Shown here: positions 8,582-19,785 of the stretch, piece by piece
Numbering within the stretch: position 1 is the stretch's first letter
Layout of the letters: each line of letters starts with the position of its first letter
Source: Lysinibacillus piscis
GTDB taxonomy: Bacteria; Bacillota; Bacilli; Bacillales_A; Planococcaceae
Direction: 5' to 3'
NCBI RefSeq assembly: GCF_026012395.1
Contig: NZ_BRZA01000002.1
Span: forward strand, 868,001-932,000
Length of the DNA stretch: 64,000 nt
Translations under genes and position numbers: made by a program
Notes under the pieces: generated by a model
The model's database searches: none
Seen by the model: only the letters and a program-made list of their open reading frames with translations
Told to the model about the DNA's origin: nothing

Positions 8582-9502
8582 TTGAAAACAATTAAACTTG
8601 GTGCAAGTCTTTTGGAAGTACCGAATATTGCGGTTGGCTGTATGCGTATGAGTTCGCTAGATAAAGTACAAGCGGAGCGATTTGTACAAACAGCGCTTGA
8701 ATTGGGAGCAAACTTTTTTGACCATGCGGATATTTATGGTGGAGGAGCTTCAGAAGAAATTTTTGCGGATGCGATTCAGATGAACAGTGACATTCGAGAA
8801 AAAATGATTCTTCAGTCCAAATGTGGTATTCGTAAAGGAATGTTTGATTTTTCTAAGGAACATATTTTAAATTCGGTAGATGGCATTTTAAAACGTCTAA
8901 AAACGGATTATTTAGATGTGTTGTTACTGCATCGTCCAGATACATTAGTAGAGCCAGAGGAAGTCGCTGAAGCGTTTGAACAATTGGAGAGCTCTGGCAA
9001 AGTACGCCACTTTGGTGTCTCTAATCAAAATCCAATGCAAATTCAGCTATTGCAGAAGTTTGTGAAGCAGTCACTTGTTGTGAATCAGTTACAACTTAGT
9101 ATTACGAATGCAACAATGATTTCCAACGGCATGAACGTCAATATGGAAAATGCCTCTGCTGTGAATCGTGATGGAAGCGTGCTCGATTTTTGTAGATTGA
9201 ATGATATAACGATTCAGCCTTGGTCTCCATTCCAATATGGATTTTTCGAGGGGGTATTCTTAGGAAACAATGAAAAATTTCCAGAGCTGAATAAAAAAAT
9301 CGATGAAATCGCTGTGAAATATGGTGTCAGTAATACAACAATTGTGGTTGCATGGCTACTTCGTCATCCTGCGAAGATGCAGCCAGTCATTGGTACGATG
9401 AATATGGATCGTTTGAAGGATTGTGCGGAGGCAAGTGATATTGTTTTAACTCGTGAAGAATGGTACGCTATTTACCAAGCAGCAGGAAATATCCTTCCAT
9501 AA
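8582..9502 (+). CDS. Aldo/keto reductase (YdhF-like)
   Basis: 306 residues from a TTG start with AGGAGGA eight bases upstream. The AKR TIM-barrel catalytic tetrad is visible: Asp and Tyr in DHADIYGGG, Lys in LQSKCGIRKG, His in LLLHRPDTL. NADPH-binding motifs near the C-terminus (PVIGTMNMDRL) are present. Closest remembered type is the YdhF/YcsN oxidoreductase group. Physiological substrate unknown. Stands alone and ends at a terminator. Confidence 0.88.
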   Translation: MKTIKLGASLLEVPNIAVGCMRMSSLDKVQAERFVQTALELGANFFDHADIYGGGASEEIFADAIQMNSDIREKMILQSKCGIRKGMFDFSKEHILNSVDGILKRLKTDYLDVLLLHRPDTLVEPEEVAEAFEQLESSGKVRHFGVSNQNPMQIQLLQKFVKQSLVVNQLQLSITNATMISNGMNVNMENASAVNRDGSVLDFCRLNDITIQPWSPFQYGFFEGVFLGNNEKFPELNKKIDEIAVKYGVSNTTIVVAWLLRHPAKMQPVIGTMNMDRLKDCAEASDIVLTREEWYAIYQAAGNILP

Positions 9503-9511
9503 ATAATAAAG

Positions 9512-9549
9512 TGACCGTTTAGCTGTTTGGCTAGCGGTCATTGATTTTT
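9512..9549 (+). terminator. Intrinsic terminator after aldo/keto reductase
   Basis: Stem TGACCG...AGC / GCT...CGGTCA around a short loop, followed by TTGATTTTTA. Confidence 0.7.
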
Positions 9550-9584
9550 ATCCATTAATGCAATAGAAAAGGAAGTTTGATGAC

Positions 9585-10460
9585 ATGAAAAATGACTTGC
9601 TTGAAAAGATTCAATTGATTTATCCTAATTTTTCCATAGAAAACGTTCATCTAAATGAAATTGGACAGAATAATGACGTATTTATTATAAATGACTCATT
9701 CGTTTTTAGATTTCCAAAGTATCCAAATGGAATCATGCAATTACGGAGAGAAACAGCTATTTTGACGTACATTCAAAATATTGTTTCGATTCCTATTCCC
9801 AACCCAAGCTATCAGTCACTTGAATCAGAAGAACCAGGTCAAGCTTTTACTGGCTATCATCTAATAGAAGGAGCACCTTTGTGGAAGGAAGATTTATTAA
9901 GTATTGAACGTGGCGAAGTAGTGAAGGGATTGGCAGAACAGCTTGTTTCTTTTCTTGTAGAACTCCATGCTATTTCAGGAAAAAAAGTAGGTCAGGACTT
10001 GAAGCTAAAGGTTCGTAATCCTTATGAAGAAATGCAGCATTTATATGATAAGATTCAAACTAAACTATTTTCCTATATCCGAAAAGATGCCCAAACAGAA
10101 ATCGTTAATGCTTTTGAAACATTCCTAAATGGACAAGCATTGTCAAATTTCGATATAACACTTGTTCATGGGGACTTTGGTGCATCTAATATTTTGTGGA
10201 ATCCAGAAACAAGTAAAATTTCAGGAATAATAGATTTTGGTGGCTCTGGCTTAGGTGATCCAGCGTATGATTTTGCGGGTATTCTTTCTAGCTATGGTGA
10301 AGATTTCTTTAATACGTGCATTCGTTTATATCCTAATGGCAATGAAATAGCAGAGCGAGTTCGTTTTTATCAAAGTACATTCGCTTTACAAGAAGCATTA
10401 CATGGGGTAGAACATAACGATAAAGAGGCTTTTGAAAGTGGTATTAACGATTATAGATAG
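9585..10460 (+). CDS. Aminoglycoside phosphotransferase-family protein
   Basis: 291 residues. Kinase-like fold with catalytic loop LVHGDFGASNILW (the Asp and Asn of the HGDxxxxN motif) and Mg-binding IDFGGSGLGDPAYD. The N-terminal lobe has VFRFPKYPNG and a glutamate-bearing helix (RRETAILTYI). Substrate cannot be assigned: family members phosphorylate antibiotics but also amino alcohols and sugars. Start ATG follows AAAAGGAAG by about ten bases. No leader structure like that of the second phosphotransferase in this window (49858-50844) is seen. Confidence 0.8.
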   Translation: MKNDLLEKIQLIYPNFSIENVHLNEIGQNNDVFIINDSFVFRFPKYPNGIMQLRRETAILTYIQNIVSIPIPNPSYQSLESEEPGQAFTGYHLIEGAPLWKEDLLSIERGEVVKGLAEQLVSFLVELHAISGKKVGQDLKLKVRNPYEEMQHLYDKIQTKLFSYIRKDAQTEIVNAFETFLNGQALSNFDITLVHGDFGASNILWNPETSKISGIIDFGGSGLGDPAYDFAGILSSYGEDFFNTCIRLYPNGNEIAERVRFYQSTFALQEALHGVEHNDKEAFESGINDYR

Positions 10461-10769
10461 ATGGTTTGTTCTAGTAAAAAGTATTTTTAAATTTCCTTTT
10501 TTTACAATATAATCTATGCATGCTAGCATGCGTTCTTATTATGTTTAAAAAAATTCGCTAGATACATAAAAAAATAAAATTATGGTATGGAAATGAAATA
10601 GATTTAAATAACCCGACTGAGCGAGGAATTAAAAATTAATTTTAATTGAATTGGAAGGAATAGCAATGTTAAAATTTGAATATGGAGAATGGCGGAATCA
10701 AGACATTTTTTATGTGTGATAATAAAAACAAATTTTTTATAGATGACGGTGAATAAAAACATTTAGGAG
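10461..10769. other. Non-coding stretch with small relics
   Basis: AT-rich. It holds the palindrome GCATGCTAGCATGC near 10517, a 14-codon transposase-like fragment ending at 10639 (listed separately), and a 17-codon ORF from ATG 10666 behind GGAAGG that resembles no family I recognise. No convincing gene. Confidence 0.4.
10595..10639 (+). pseudogene. Possible IS66-type transposase relic
   Basis: One open frame reads EIDLNNPTERGIKN then stop. This resembles the conserved DNNPxERAIR/K block of IS66-family transposases (the block containing the last catalytic Glu). Only this motif survives; no inverted repeats or other transposase segments are visible. Short enough that chance cannot be excluded. 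Confidence 0.3.
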
Positions 10770-10781
10770 ATGAAAAATCAG

Positions 10782-11051
10782 ATGGATCACAATGACTTTC
10801 AGCACCATGTCCTGGAAGTTTTGGGGACGCTTTTAAAGGAACAGAGAGAAATTAAAACAGATGTGCAAGGGCTTCAAGTAGAAATGCAAGCACAAAAAAA
10901 GGAACTAAATAGACAGGGTTTAAAATTAGATACTATCATGAAGCAAACTGCTGAGAATGCTGAATTGAAAACGCAGGTGTTAGAAATAATTGAGGTTTCA
11001 AAAAAATTAGATTTTGAGATAGAATTATTAAAAACACATCTTAGAAACTAA
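10782..11051 (+). CDS. Small coiled-coil protein of unknown function
   Basis: 89 residues from ATG 10782. An in-frame ATG at 10770 directly abuts TAGGAG and is too close, while 10782 is about 12 bases away. The sequence is almost all charged helix (LLKEQREIKTDVQGLQVEM, AELKTQVLEIIEVSKKLDF), predicting a soluble dimeric or trimeric coiled coil. Resembles in style the coiled-coil protein at 24578-25027. No known domain recognised. Confidence 0.6.
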   Translation: MDHNDFQHHVLEVLGTLLKEQREIKTDVQGLQVEMQAQKKELNRQGLKLDTIMKQTAENAELKTQVLEIIEVSKKLDFEIELLKTHLRN

Positions 11052-11162
11052 AAGGATACTTTTTAAAATGGTAGAATTACGTTGTTATAGGAATTAATTA
11101 GAAGTGGTTATAACCAATTAAAATACAGTGTAGATGTAGTATAAATGGTGTCAACAACACTA

Positions 11163-11191
11163 TTGCTATTCACCCCCATCCATGCTACAAT
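11163..11191 (+). promoter_or_regulatory. Sigma-A promoter of the metA transcript
   Basis: TTGCTA (11163-11168), 17-bp spacer, TACAAT (11186-11191) preceded by TGC. Transcription would start about 10-15 bp before the SAM aptamer. Confidence 0.65.
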
Positions 11192-11210
11192 TTTCTTTAG
11201 TTAAATAATT

Positions 11211-11376
11211 TCTTATCAAGAGAAGCTGAGGGATTTGGCCCTGTGAAGCTTCAGCAACCTCTACGTTGTGTAGAAAGGTGCTAATTCCAGCAAAGGCATT
11301 GTCCTTTGAGAGATAAGCGTGAACGTGATGAAAATCCCTCTCATTCTATCTCATATGGAATGAGGGGGATTTTTTA
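11211..11376 (+). ncRNA. SAM-I (S-box) riboswitch with terminator
   Basis: Aptamer at about 11211-11317: CTTATCAAGAGAAGCTGAGG opens P1/P2, then GGATTTGGCCCTGTGAAGC, CAGCAACC, AAGGTGCTAATTCCAGCAAA, and closing GAGAGATAAG. The expression platform is the stem AAAATCCCTCTCATT ... AATGAGGGGGATTTT with a T run at 11332-11376. With SAM bound the terminator forms and metA is off. Confidence 0.96.
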
Positions 11377-11405
11377 ATGATTTGATGGAGAGGGGAAAAA
11401 GTAGT

Positions 11406-12341
11406 ATGCCAATTAATATTCCGAAAAGTTTACCAGCTGGAGAGCATTTGCGTGAGGAGAAAATCTTCGTGATGGAAGAGGACCGAGCGAAAACGCAGCA
11501 AATTCGTCCGTTAAATATTTTAATTTTAAATTTAATGCCTGAAAAAGAAAAAACGGAGTTACAATTATTACGTTTACTTGGAAATACACCGCTCCAAGTG
11601 AATATTACGTTCTTAAACACAGCGACACATGAATCGAAAAATGTTAGTAAATCGCATTTACAACTGTTTTATACAACGTTTGATCAAATTCGTCATCGCT
11701 TGTATGATGGCATGATTATTACAGGAGCGCCTGTAGAAAAAATGGCGTTTGAGGAAGTAAACTATTGGCAAGAAATTGCTGAAATTATGGACTGGTCGCA
11801 AACACATGTCACATCTGTGTTACATATATGTTGGGGAGCGCAGGCTGCTTTATATCACCACTACAATATAGGTAAATACGAGCTACCAGCTAAATGCTCT
11901 GGTATTTATTCGCATGTGATTACAGATTTAACGGTCGATTTAGTACGTGGCTTTAGCGATTTATTCAATGCCCCTCATTCTCGTTATACATCTGTATCAA
12001 TTGAAGAAGTACGCAATCACCCTAATTTACGTTTATTATCTTATTCAGAAGATGCAGGTGTTTTTATTGTGCAATCGAAGGATAATAAAAACATTTTTAT
12101 CACAGGACATTTAGAGTATGATGCCACGACATTAGCAGATGAATATAGTCGTGATATTGCAAAAGGACTAGACATCGCTGTGCCTGTGAATTACTTCCCA
12201 AATGATAATCCGTCATTGGAGCCAATCAATACATGGCGTGCCCATACACATTTACTGTTCTCCAATTGGCTTAACTATTATGTTTATCAAGAAACGCCAT
12301 ATGAGTGGGATTTTGTGGACGCAATCGAATATCATATTTAA
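11406..12341 (+). CDS. metA: Homoserine O-acyltransferase MetA, predicted O-acetyltransferase
   Basis: 311 residues from ATG 11406, ten bases after GGAGAGGGG. This start gives the usual MPINIP beginning and standard numbering. Catalytic Cys142 is in [11 protein letters not shown], with the His/Glu pair in FITGHLEYD. Residue 111 is Glu (TGAPVE). In characterised MetA enzymes Glu111 marks acetyl-CoA users and Gly111 marks succinyl-CoA users, so this is probably homoserine O-acetyltransferase despite the common MetA name. First committed step of methionine synthesis, controlled by the upstream SAM riboswitch. Confidence 0.95.
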   Translation: MPINIPKSLPAGEHLREEKIFVMEEDRAKTQQIRPLNILILNLMPEKEKTELQLLRLLGNTPLQVNITFLNTATHESKNVSKSHLQLFYTTFDQIRHRLYDGMIITGAPVEKMAFEEVNYWQEIAEIMDWSQTHVTSVLHICWGAQAALYHHYNIGKYELPAKCSGIYSHVITDLTVDLVRGFSDLFNAPHSRYTSVSIEEVRNHPNLRLLSYSEDAGVFIVQSKDNKNIFITGHLEYDATTLADEYSRDIAKGLDIAVPVNYFPNDNPSLEPINTWRAHTHLLFSNWLNYYVYQETPYEWDFVDAIEYHI

Positions 12342-12348
12342 AGAAATG

Positions 12349-12388
12349 AGCCCATTTATCTTTTGAAAAAAGGACAAATGGGCTTTAG
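12349..12388. terminator. Terminator between metA and the germination operon
   Basis: AGCCCATTTATC ... GACAAATGGGCT, followed by TTTAGTTT. It lies between convergent metA and gerB and overlaps the gerB stop by a few bases. Confidence 0.7.
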
Positions 12389-13485
12389 TTTGAAGGTGCT
12401 TTTATGTGACGAAGCATGGCAATAATGAGTAACATAAGTGGTAATAAAACCATGAAAATAGTAGCAAGGATTGGCCAGTACTCTTGATTGTATAGATTGG
12501 ATTCAATAATAGTAGGGTGAATCACTTGGGATAATCCCATACTAATCATACCGAGTGGGATAATGAGTGGTCGATGATTGGCAATATTAAACACTTGTGC
12601 CATACTAATAACACTTGCGTAGAAATACATAAACATTCGAATATAAATTGTAGTAATCCACATCGCAGCCATAATAACTTCAATTCGTTGTAAAAAGTCT
12701 CCTATAGAAATTCGTTGAGCGAGCGCATAGCTTGGAAAGGTACGGGAAGAAGTTAATGTTGGACCTAATACCAGTATGGATAACAAAATAACCGTTACTA
12801 ATACGACGCCACCGATCATTGCTCCAATATAAAAGCCTTTTGTAGCCGATTCTTGGACATCGACATTTGATGGAAATACTATTAATAATATGACAAGAGG
12901 AAAGGAAAATAGACTCATGAAGCGAATCGTGCTAAATACCATAGATGACGGAGAGGCTTCTAATATTGGTTGCACATTGCCGATATCAATCTGTGGTGAG
13001 ATACAGAGTACAAAGACAATAAAGATAAAAGCGAACACAGGAAAGAGGATTTCAGCCGAACGTGCAAAGACCTCAATGCCTAAATAAGCCGCATACATCA
13101 CGATAATCCCAAATAGCAAGACAAATGACATAGAGGGGGTTTCGGGCATAATCTCTGTTTTCATAAAAATGCCTATAAAATAAAGCAATTCACCTGCTGA
13201 AAGTAACATTAACATGGTAAAACAAAGATTAATCGCTTTTCCAAAAAATTTTCCTACTATTTTCTCAATGGCTTGAGGAAATGTGAAGGAAGGTGTGCGT
13301 TTGCCTAAAGTGATAAATAATTTGATGATTAATAAACTAAAAATCACACCGATTGACGCTACAATCCAGGCATCCTGTTGCACATCATTAGTAATGCTTG
13401 CTGGGATGATAAGAATAGCTGTACCAATCGAACAAAGAAGGGTAATAATGGTAAATTGCCTAGAGCTAATCATTTCCTTGTTCAT
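12385..13485 (-). CDS. gerB: Spore germination receptor B subunit (GerAB/GerKB type)
   Basis: About 366 residues from the ATG at 13485, which is 8-9 bases after GGGAGG; an ATG eight codons upstream lacks a ribosome site. Ten hydrophobic spans and the APC-like germination permease pattern are visible (FTIITLLCSIGTAILIIPAS, GIIVMYAAYLGIEVFARSAE). The B subunit sits in the spore inner membrane and binds the germinant. Start overlaps the stop of the D-like gene by the ATGA arrangement. Last gene of an A-C-D-B operon, expected to be made in the forespore under sigma G. Confidence 0.9.
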   Translation of the reverse strand: MNKEMISSRQFTIITLLCSIGTAILIIPASITNDVQQDAWIVASIGVIFSLLIIKLFITLGKRTPSFTFPQAIEKIVGKFFGKAINLCFTMLMLLSAGELLYFIGIFMKTEIMPETPSMSFVLLFGIIVMYAAYLGIEVFARSAEILFPVFAFIFIVFVLCISPQIDIGNVQPILEASPSSMVFSTIRFMSLFSFPLVILLIVFPSNVDVQESATKGFYIGAMIGGVVLVTVILLSILVLGPTLTSSRTFPSYALAQRISIGDFLQRIEVIMAAMWITTIYIRMFMYFYASVISMAQVFNIANHRPLIIPLGMISMGLSQVIHPTIIESNLYNQEYWPILATIFMVLLPLMLLIIAMLRHIKAPSN

Positions 13486-13730
13486 TTTCTTGTGCCTCCC
13501 TCTCGCCATGAATCAAGAATTTTTTTTAGGGGTGATAAAATCATAACAAGAGGGATTAGTGGACTAGGCACATGGATGTTTAAGGCATTTAAACTATTCA
13601 ATAGAGCACCAATTAGTAATAATAGTGAAAAAATCACAATGGTTTTCGTATCTTTTATTTTGAGCAAGCTAGGAATAAAGATAAAGGCAATGATAATTGA
13701 AGCAACAATGATACAAATGACAGTAAGCAT
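13482..13730 (-). CDS. Small two-span membrane protein, probable germination receptor D subunit
   Basis: 82 residues with two hydrophobic helices (VICIIVASIIIAFIFIPSLL and IVIFSLLLLIGALLNSLNAL) and a short basic tail. It lies three bases after the C gene and overlaps the B gene by 4 bp, so it is translationally coupled. Small two-span D-subunit proteins are known in some receptor operons, such as those associated with GerK in Bacillus, and modulate germination. Assignment rests on size, topology and position rather than sequence recognition. Confidence 0.7.
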   Translation of the reverse strand: MLTVICIIVASIIIAFIFIPSLLKIKDTKTIVIFSLLLLIGALLNSLNALNIHVPSPLIPLVMILSPLKKILDSWREGGTRK

Positions 13731-13733
13731 TCA

Positions 13734-14939
13734 TTATTCCCCCATATTTTTTTCGTTTCGGACAGGGAAGTTTTCCATTGTCCCTAATGCTTGTGTTTTC
13801 ACATTGACTTCAATATGAATCGGCATTTCTGAGAAGATAGCAAGCCAATCTTTTTTGATTTTTTTCCATTTCTCAGGGTCTTTACGGTGTAAAACTTCAC
13901 CAAAGCTTAGCACATCTACTTGATAATCTTGCTGTAGTATCTGTAACGTATGTTCAATGCGTTTATGAATAAGCTCCTCTGTGCGTTTATTAATCATCTC
14001 AATCGTTTTTTTCTCACCTAAATTTAGCATACATTCAACTTCACCAACATTTTGCTCAATCGTAATTTGTACTTTGAGCTGTGGCATATTTCCCTCAAAG
14101 CGCCCCTTTATTTTCGTTTGAGCATGTGTAATTTCGGTTGTCAATGTGCCTTCTTTTGGACAGGAGATGATTTCTACAGTGCTTTCTATTTTATTATCTA
14201 AATAGCTAATTCCCCTGCTGTCCTCAGCATTTAATAGACCAATTTGCTGCCCGTTTTTAAAAATTGCTAAACCAATATATTTTAATAATGTCGAGGTTTC
14301 CGCCTGTTGTACATTTGTCTGGCTCATACCTAAGCTTTTACTTCCATCCATCGTAATGGCTGAAATAACAGCACTTTCCTCGTTATTACTGAGCGTGTTA
14401 ATTAAATCATCAATATTGACAGTTAATACAGAACCCCACACCTTTTCAGATGCTTGCAGGGAGTTCAGCATTTTACTAGCTGGAATTTTTTCAATAGGCG
14501 TCAATATACTTAACACCTCCTTGGCATTGACCTCATGTGACACAATAATATTAAAATCATTTCGGAATTCATGATCTCGTGAGATAAAATCAAGCACATC
14601 CACCATGTTACTTTTCGCTAACTCTTCGCCGATTACGACAATTTGAAGGTGGGAAAAATAAGGCTTTCGTGCAGCTAATGTTGTTATTTTTCGAATAGCT
14701 TCAAAAACTGTTTTACCTCTTTCATGATAGGTGATGACAGGTGAGCGACCAGCGGAGGGCTGTTTAGCAGAAATTTCACTTGGTTCAACGATTTGGATGG
14801 AAATCTCAAAGCCATCATCTACTTTATCTATACCAAGTGCAGTGACAATTGCTAATTCATTTAACTCTCGTTTACTCCAACAACCACTTAGTAGTAAAGA
14901 CACGATTAACAGACAGCCAATCAATTGTAATTTGTGCAT
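13734..14939 (-). CDS. gerC: Spore germination receptor C subunit (GerAC-type lipoprotein)
   Basis: 401 residues with signal peptide and lipobox LLLSGCWSKRELNELA; the WxxRELNELA that follows the lipid cysteine is typical of GerAC proteins. The Ger(x)C family continues to the C-terminus (FGEVLHRKDPEKWKKIKKDW is a hallmark segment). Anchored to the outer face of the spore inner membrane. Its ATG overlaps the TAA of the A gene by one base (TAATG). Confidence 0.93.
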   Translation of the reverse strand: MHKLQLIGCLLIVSLLLSGCWSKRELNELAIVTALGIDKVDDGFEISIQIVEPSEISAKQPSAGRSPVITYHERGKTVFEAIRKITTLAARKPYFSHLQIVVIGEELAKSNMVDVLDFISRDHEFRNDFNIIVSHEVNAKEVLSILTPIEKIPASKMLNSLQASEKVWGSVLTVNIDDLINTLSNNEESAVISAITMDGSKSLGMSQTNVQQAETSTLLKYIGLAIFKNGQQIGLLNAEDSRGISYLDNKIESTVEIISCPKEGTLTTEITHAQTKIKGRFEGNMPQLKVQITIEQNVGEVECMLNLGEKKTIEMINKRTEELIHKRIEHTLQILQQDYQVDVLSFGEVLHRKDPEKWKKIKKDWLAIFSEMPIHIEVNVKTQALGTMENFPVRNEKNMGE

Positions 14940-16474
14940 TATCCATCCCTCTGATTCCTTCTTTTAATAGCGATATAACGATGCCCTCTGACCATATTTT
15001 TTTGATTTATTAGACGTGGACGTGTCAACAAAGCTTTACGTGGAAATAAGATAAAAGCATCTTTTTGGTCCTTTAAAATAAATGGCGCAAATGGTGACAA
15101 ATAAGGAACGCCAAATGTGCGAATACTGCATAGATGGAGCAGAATTATCATGACACCAAACATCACACCAAATAAGCCAAACATAGAGGCGATAATCATT
15201 AGTGGGAAGCGTAAAACACGAACTGTATTGGATAAGCCATAAGCAGGGAATAAGAAGCTACAAATCGCAGTCAATGCAACGATAATAACCATCACTGCGG
15301 ATACAACGCCTGCTTCCACAGCCGCTTGACCGATAACTAACGTACCAACAATGGAAACAGCTGGACCAATCGTTCGAGGCATACGTAGACCTGCTTCACG
15401 CAATACTTCAAAGGCAACCTCCATAATAAGGGCTTCTACAATGGCGGGGAAGGGCACACCTTCTCGCTGTGAGGCAATACTAATCAGCATCGGCGTTGGT
15501 AGCATTTCTTGATGGAATGTCGTGATGGCTACATAAAGAGAGGGCGCGACTAATGCGAGACTGATACCAAAAAAGCGTAGAGCCCTTATTAATGTACTGA
15601 CCATCCAATTTTGATAATAATCCTCTGCTGATTGTAAAAATGATGTGAATAAAGCAGGAACGACTAATACGAAGGGCGTGCCGTCCACTAAAATCGCGAT
15701 TTTGCCATCTAATAATTCGCCTGCAATGACATCTGGTCGTTCTGTATTGTAAATAGTTGGAAATAAAGAAAGTTGCGCATCTTGAATATAGCTTTCGATA
15801 TAGCCACTTTCCAAAATACTATCTGTGTTAATACGGTCTAATCGTGCAAGCACCTCAGCGACAATTTTATCACTAGCAATACCATTGATATACATCACAG
15901 ATACGTCTGTTTGTGTCACTTCACCTATGATACGGGACTTAATCCACAGGTTGGGGCTTTTAATTTTTCGACGAATCAAAGCTGTGTTAGTGCGTAGCGT
16001 TTCCGTAAATGCCTCTCGTGGTCCACGAATAACGGACTCAGTAGAAGGCTCCATGACAGCTCGATCTTTTGCATGCTTCGTATTAGTGGCAATGCCTGTC
16101 ACACAGTTATCGATTAAAATGACAGCGTCGCCATTTAGCAATGTTTGATAGAGCGTCATAAACTGTGTAATATCTTTGACATCTCCTATTGTTAGACAAG
16201 ATGCTTTTATATGTTCGATAGTGAAGTCGTTCGTATTGAGCAGGAGCTTGTCAATAATAGCATCTGAAATAGCTGTTTTATCAGACAAACCGTCTATATA
16301 AAGAATAGCTATGGACTGGTTCTGGGCTTCATCTATGACAAGTTGCCTTATGATAATATCATCACTGTTGCCAAGCGTTTGCTTAATAATTTTGATATTT
16401 TTGGCTAGCGAGCGATGAAGACAATCTTCTGTGGCATTGATATGGGAGGTATCATTTCCTTTTGAAACAGACAT
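14939..16474 (-). CDS. gerA: Spore germination receptor A subunit (GerAA type)
   Basis: 511 residues. Large soluble N-terminal domain (residues 1-280) with family motifs (ILYIDGLSDK, GDAVILIDN, RGPREAFTETLRTNTALIRR), then four to six membrane spans (FFGISLALVAPSLYVAITTF, GPAVSIVGTLVIGQAAVEAG) and a short cytoplasmic tail. GGAGGAG precedes the ATG. First gene of the operon. A -10-like CATTCTATAG lies upstream, but I could not find a convincing sigma G -35 partner. Germinant specificity cannot be read from sequence. Confidence 0.94.
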   Translation of the reverse strand: MSVSKGNDTSHINATEDCLHRSLAKNIKIIKQTLGNSDDIIIRQLVIDEAQNQSIAILYIDGLSDKTAISDAIIDKLLLNTNDFTIEHIKASCLTIGDVKDITQFMTLYQTLLNGDAVILIDNCVTGIATNTKHAKDRAVMEPSTESVIRGPREAFTETLRTNTALIRRKIKSPNLWIKSRIIGEVTQTDVSVMYINGIASDKIVAEVLARLDRINTDSILESGYIESYIQDAQLSLFPTIYNTERPDVIAGELLDGKIAILVDGTPFVLVVPALFTSFLQSAEDYYQNWMVSTLIRALRFFGISLALVAPSLYVAITTFHQEMLPTPMLISIASQREGVPFPAIVEALIMEVAFEVLREAGLRMPRTIGPAVSIVGTLVIGQAAVEAGVVSAVMVIIVALTAICSFLFPAYGLSNTVRVLRFPLMIIASMFGLFGVMFGVMIILLHLCSIRTFGVPYLSPFAPFILKDQKDAFILFPRKALLTRPRLINQKNMVRGHRYIAIKRRNQRDG

Positions 16475-16552
16475 CTTGGCTCCTCCTCTACTTGTGCTTG
16501 CATTATCTATAGAATGGACAATTTTTCATTGCGCTAAACTTAGCAAATAAAA

Positions 16553-16598
16553 ATAAAGCAGCGTTTCTTCTCACATGAAGGAGAAACGCTGCTTTATT
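16553..16598 (-). terminator. Terminator of the plsY/HesB-like unit
   Basis: Near-perfect stem AAAGCAGCGTTTCT ... AGAAACGCTGCTTT with T/A tracts on both sides. Confidence 0.8.
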
Positions 16599-16884
16599 AA
16601 CGATAGTCATATTGCAATTCATCTATTGTTACATTGACATCTACATGTAAATTGTGATTATTGAAAAACCATATATCTTTTGCTTCAATATAGTACGTTA
16701 CACCATCTACGACTGTTTGAACACCAATTTCAATGGGTTCTTCACGTGTCATACCAAGTGAAAAGCCTTCATGAAAAGGACTAGAGCCACCATATCTTGC
16801 ATAAAAGCGAATGGTGTCACCATGAGCAACCTCCATCTCTTCTTTAAACCATTGTAAGGCTTTCTCTGTTAGCGTAATATCCAT
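16597..16884 (-). CDS. yneR: HesB/IscA-fold protein lacking the Fe-S cysteines (YneR-like)
   Basis: 95 residues from ATG 16884, eight bases after AAGGAG; an upstream in-frame ATG has no ribosome site. Sequence MDITLTEKALQWFKEE, IRFYARYGG, GFSLGM and FNNHNLHVDVN follows the HesB-like fold, but the A-type cysteines needed for cluster binding are absent, as in B. subtilis YneR. Role unknown. It follows plsY by 20 bp, an arrangement also seen around parE in Bacillus (family knowledge). Confidence 0.75.
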   Translation of the reverse strand: MDITLTEKALQWFKEEMEVAHGDTIRFYARYGGSSPFHEGFSLGMTREEPIEIGVQTVVDGVTYYIEAKDIWFFNNHNLHVDVNVTIDELQYDYR

Positions 16885-16904
16885 ACAGGGTGCTCCTTTC
16901 TTCG

Positions 16905-17507
16905 TTAAAGCCATTTGACTTTTGGCTCTGTTCCGTTTTTAATACGTGTAATATTAGCACGGTGACGATAGACGATAAATGTAAATAGAAAGGCGACTAA
17001 AATGCCTAGTGCATAATCACCTGTGATAACATAATAAACGATAGCGTAAATTAATGCGACCAAAGCGGCAATCATAGAGGTTAAACTAACAATTTTAGTG
17101 ATTTTCAATGTCACCATAAATGTAATAAACAGAACAACAAATAATGGCCACGAATAACCTAATAAAACACCTGCTGAGGTAGCAACGGCTTTGCCTCCAC
17201 GAAACCCTGCAAAAATAGGAAACATATGACCAACTACCGCAACAAGCCCTAGCACTAAGCCGTGAACTGTCGCATCTGAAAACACAGGCAATGTGACAAG
17301 TAATACAGCTGCCGTGCCTTTGAGTACATCCATAATGGTTACAACGATTCCTGCTTTTTTCCCTAACGTGCGAAATGTATTGGTTGCACCTAAATTACCG
17401 CTACCATGCTCACGAATATCCGTTTTATAAAAAATTTTGCCAATCCATAACCCAGATGGAATGGAGCCAATTAAATAGGCACAAGCAAGTATGAGTAGAT
17501 TGAACAT
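16905..17507 (-). CDS. plsY: Glycerol-3-phosphate acyltransferase PlsY
   Basis: 200 residues, five membrane spans. Motif 1 ([16 protein letters not shown]), motif 2 ([13 protein letters not shown]) and motif 3 region ([12 protein letters not shown]) are all present. It transfers the acyl group from acyl phosphate to glycerol 3-phosphate, the first acylation of membrane lipid synthesis. AAAGGGG lies nine bases before the ATG. Divergent from parE, as in Bacillus. Confidence 0.96.
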   Translation of the reverse strand: MFNLLILACAYLIGSIPSGLWIGKIFYKTDIREHGSGNLGATNTFRTLGKKAGIVVTIMDVLKGTAAVLLVTLPVFSDATVHGLVLGLVAVVGHMFPIFAGFRGGKAVATSAGVLLGYSWPLFVVLFITFMVTLKITKIVSLTSMIAALVALIYAIVYYVITGDYALGILVAFLFTFIVYRHRANITRIKNGTEPKVKWL

Positions 17508-17740
17508 AACACAACCCCTTTCCCTTTTATTCTACCACTTGGTACTAATAGTTTGTAATAAATATTTTACACTTTTTTAAGGAAATCTACAATGTAGAGA
17601 AGGGAATTTCATCTGTCTTCTTGAATTCAGTACAACTAAGAGAAAAATAGGTCATTTGGCAATTTTGTCAACTGCGCATTCCTTTGGTAGAATAGAGTTC
17701 TATGTTTTTGTTGAAAACGGTGCTTACAAATCACTAGCTA

Positions 17741-17769
17741 TTGACAAGCAATGTTATTATAATAATGAG
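17741..17769 (+). promoter_or_regulatory. Possible promoter of parE-parC
   Basis: TTGACA at 17741-17746 and TATAAT at 17758-17763. The spacer is only 11 bp, so one of the two boxes may belong to another pairing; AATAAT at 17761-17766 gives 14. The AT-rich context and position before parE support a promoter here, but the exact boxes are not settled. Confidence 0.35.
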
Positions 17770-17776
17770 AAACTAA

Positions 17777-19783
<2,007 letters not shown>

Positions 19784-19785
19784 GT

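Noticed and set aside
13378..13818. 146-codon open frame on the plus strand
   Set aside because: Antisense to the D-like and B/C germination genes, which are clear family members.
16475..16530. Sigma G promoter before the germination operon
   Set aside because: A CATTCTATAG -10-like box is present but no TGAATA-type -35 at 17-18 bp.
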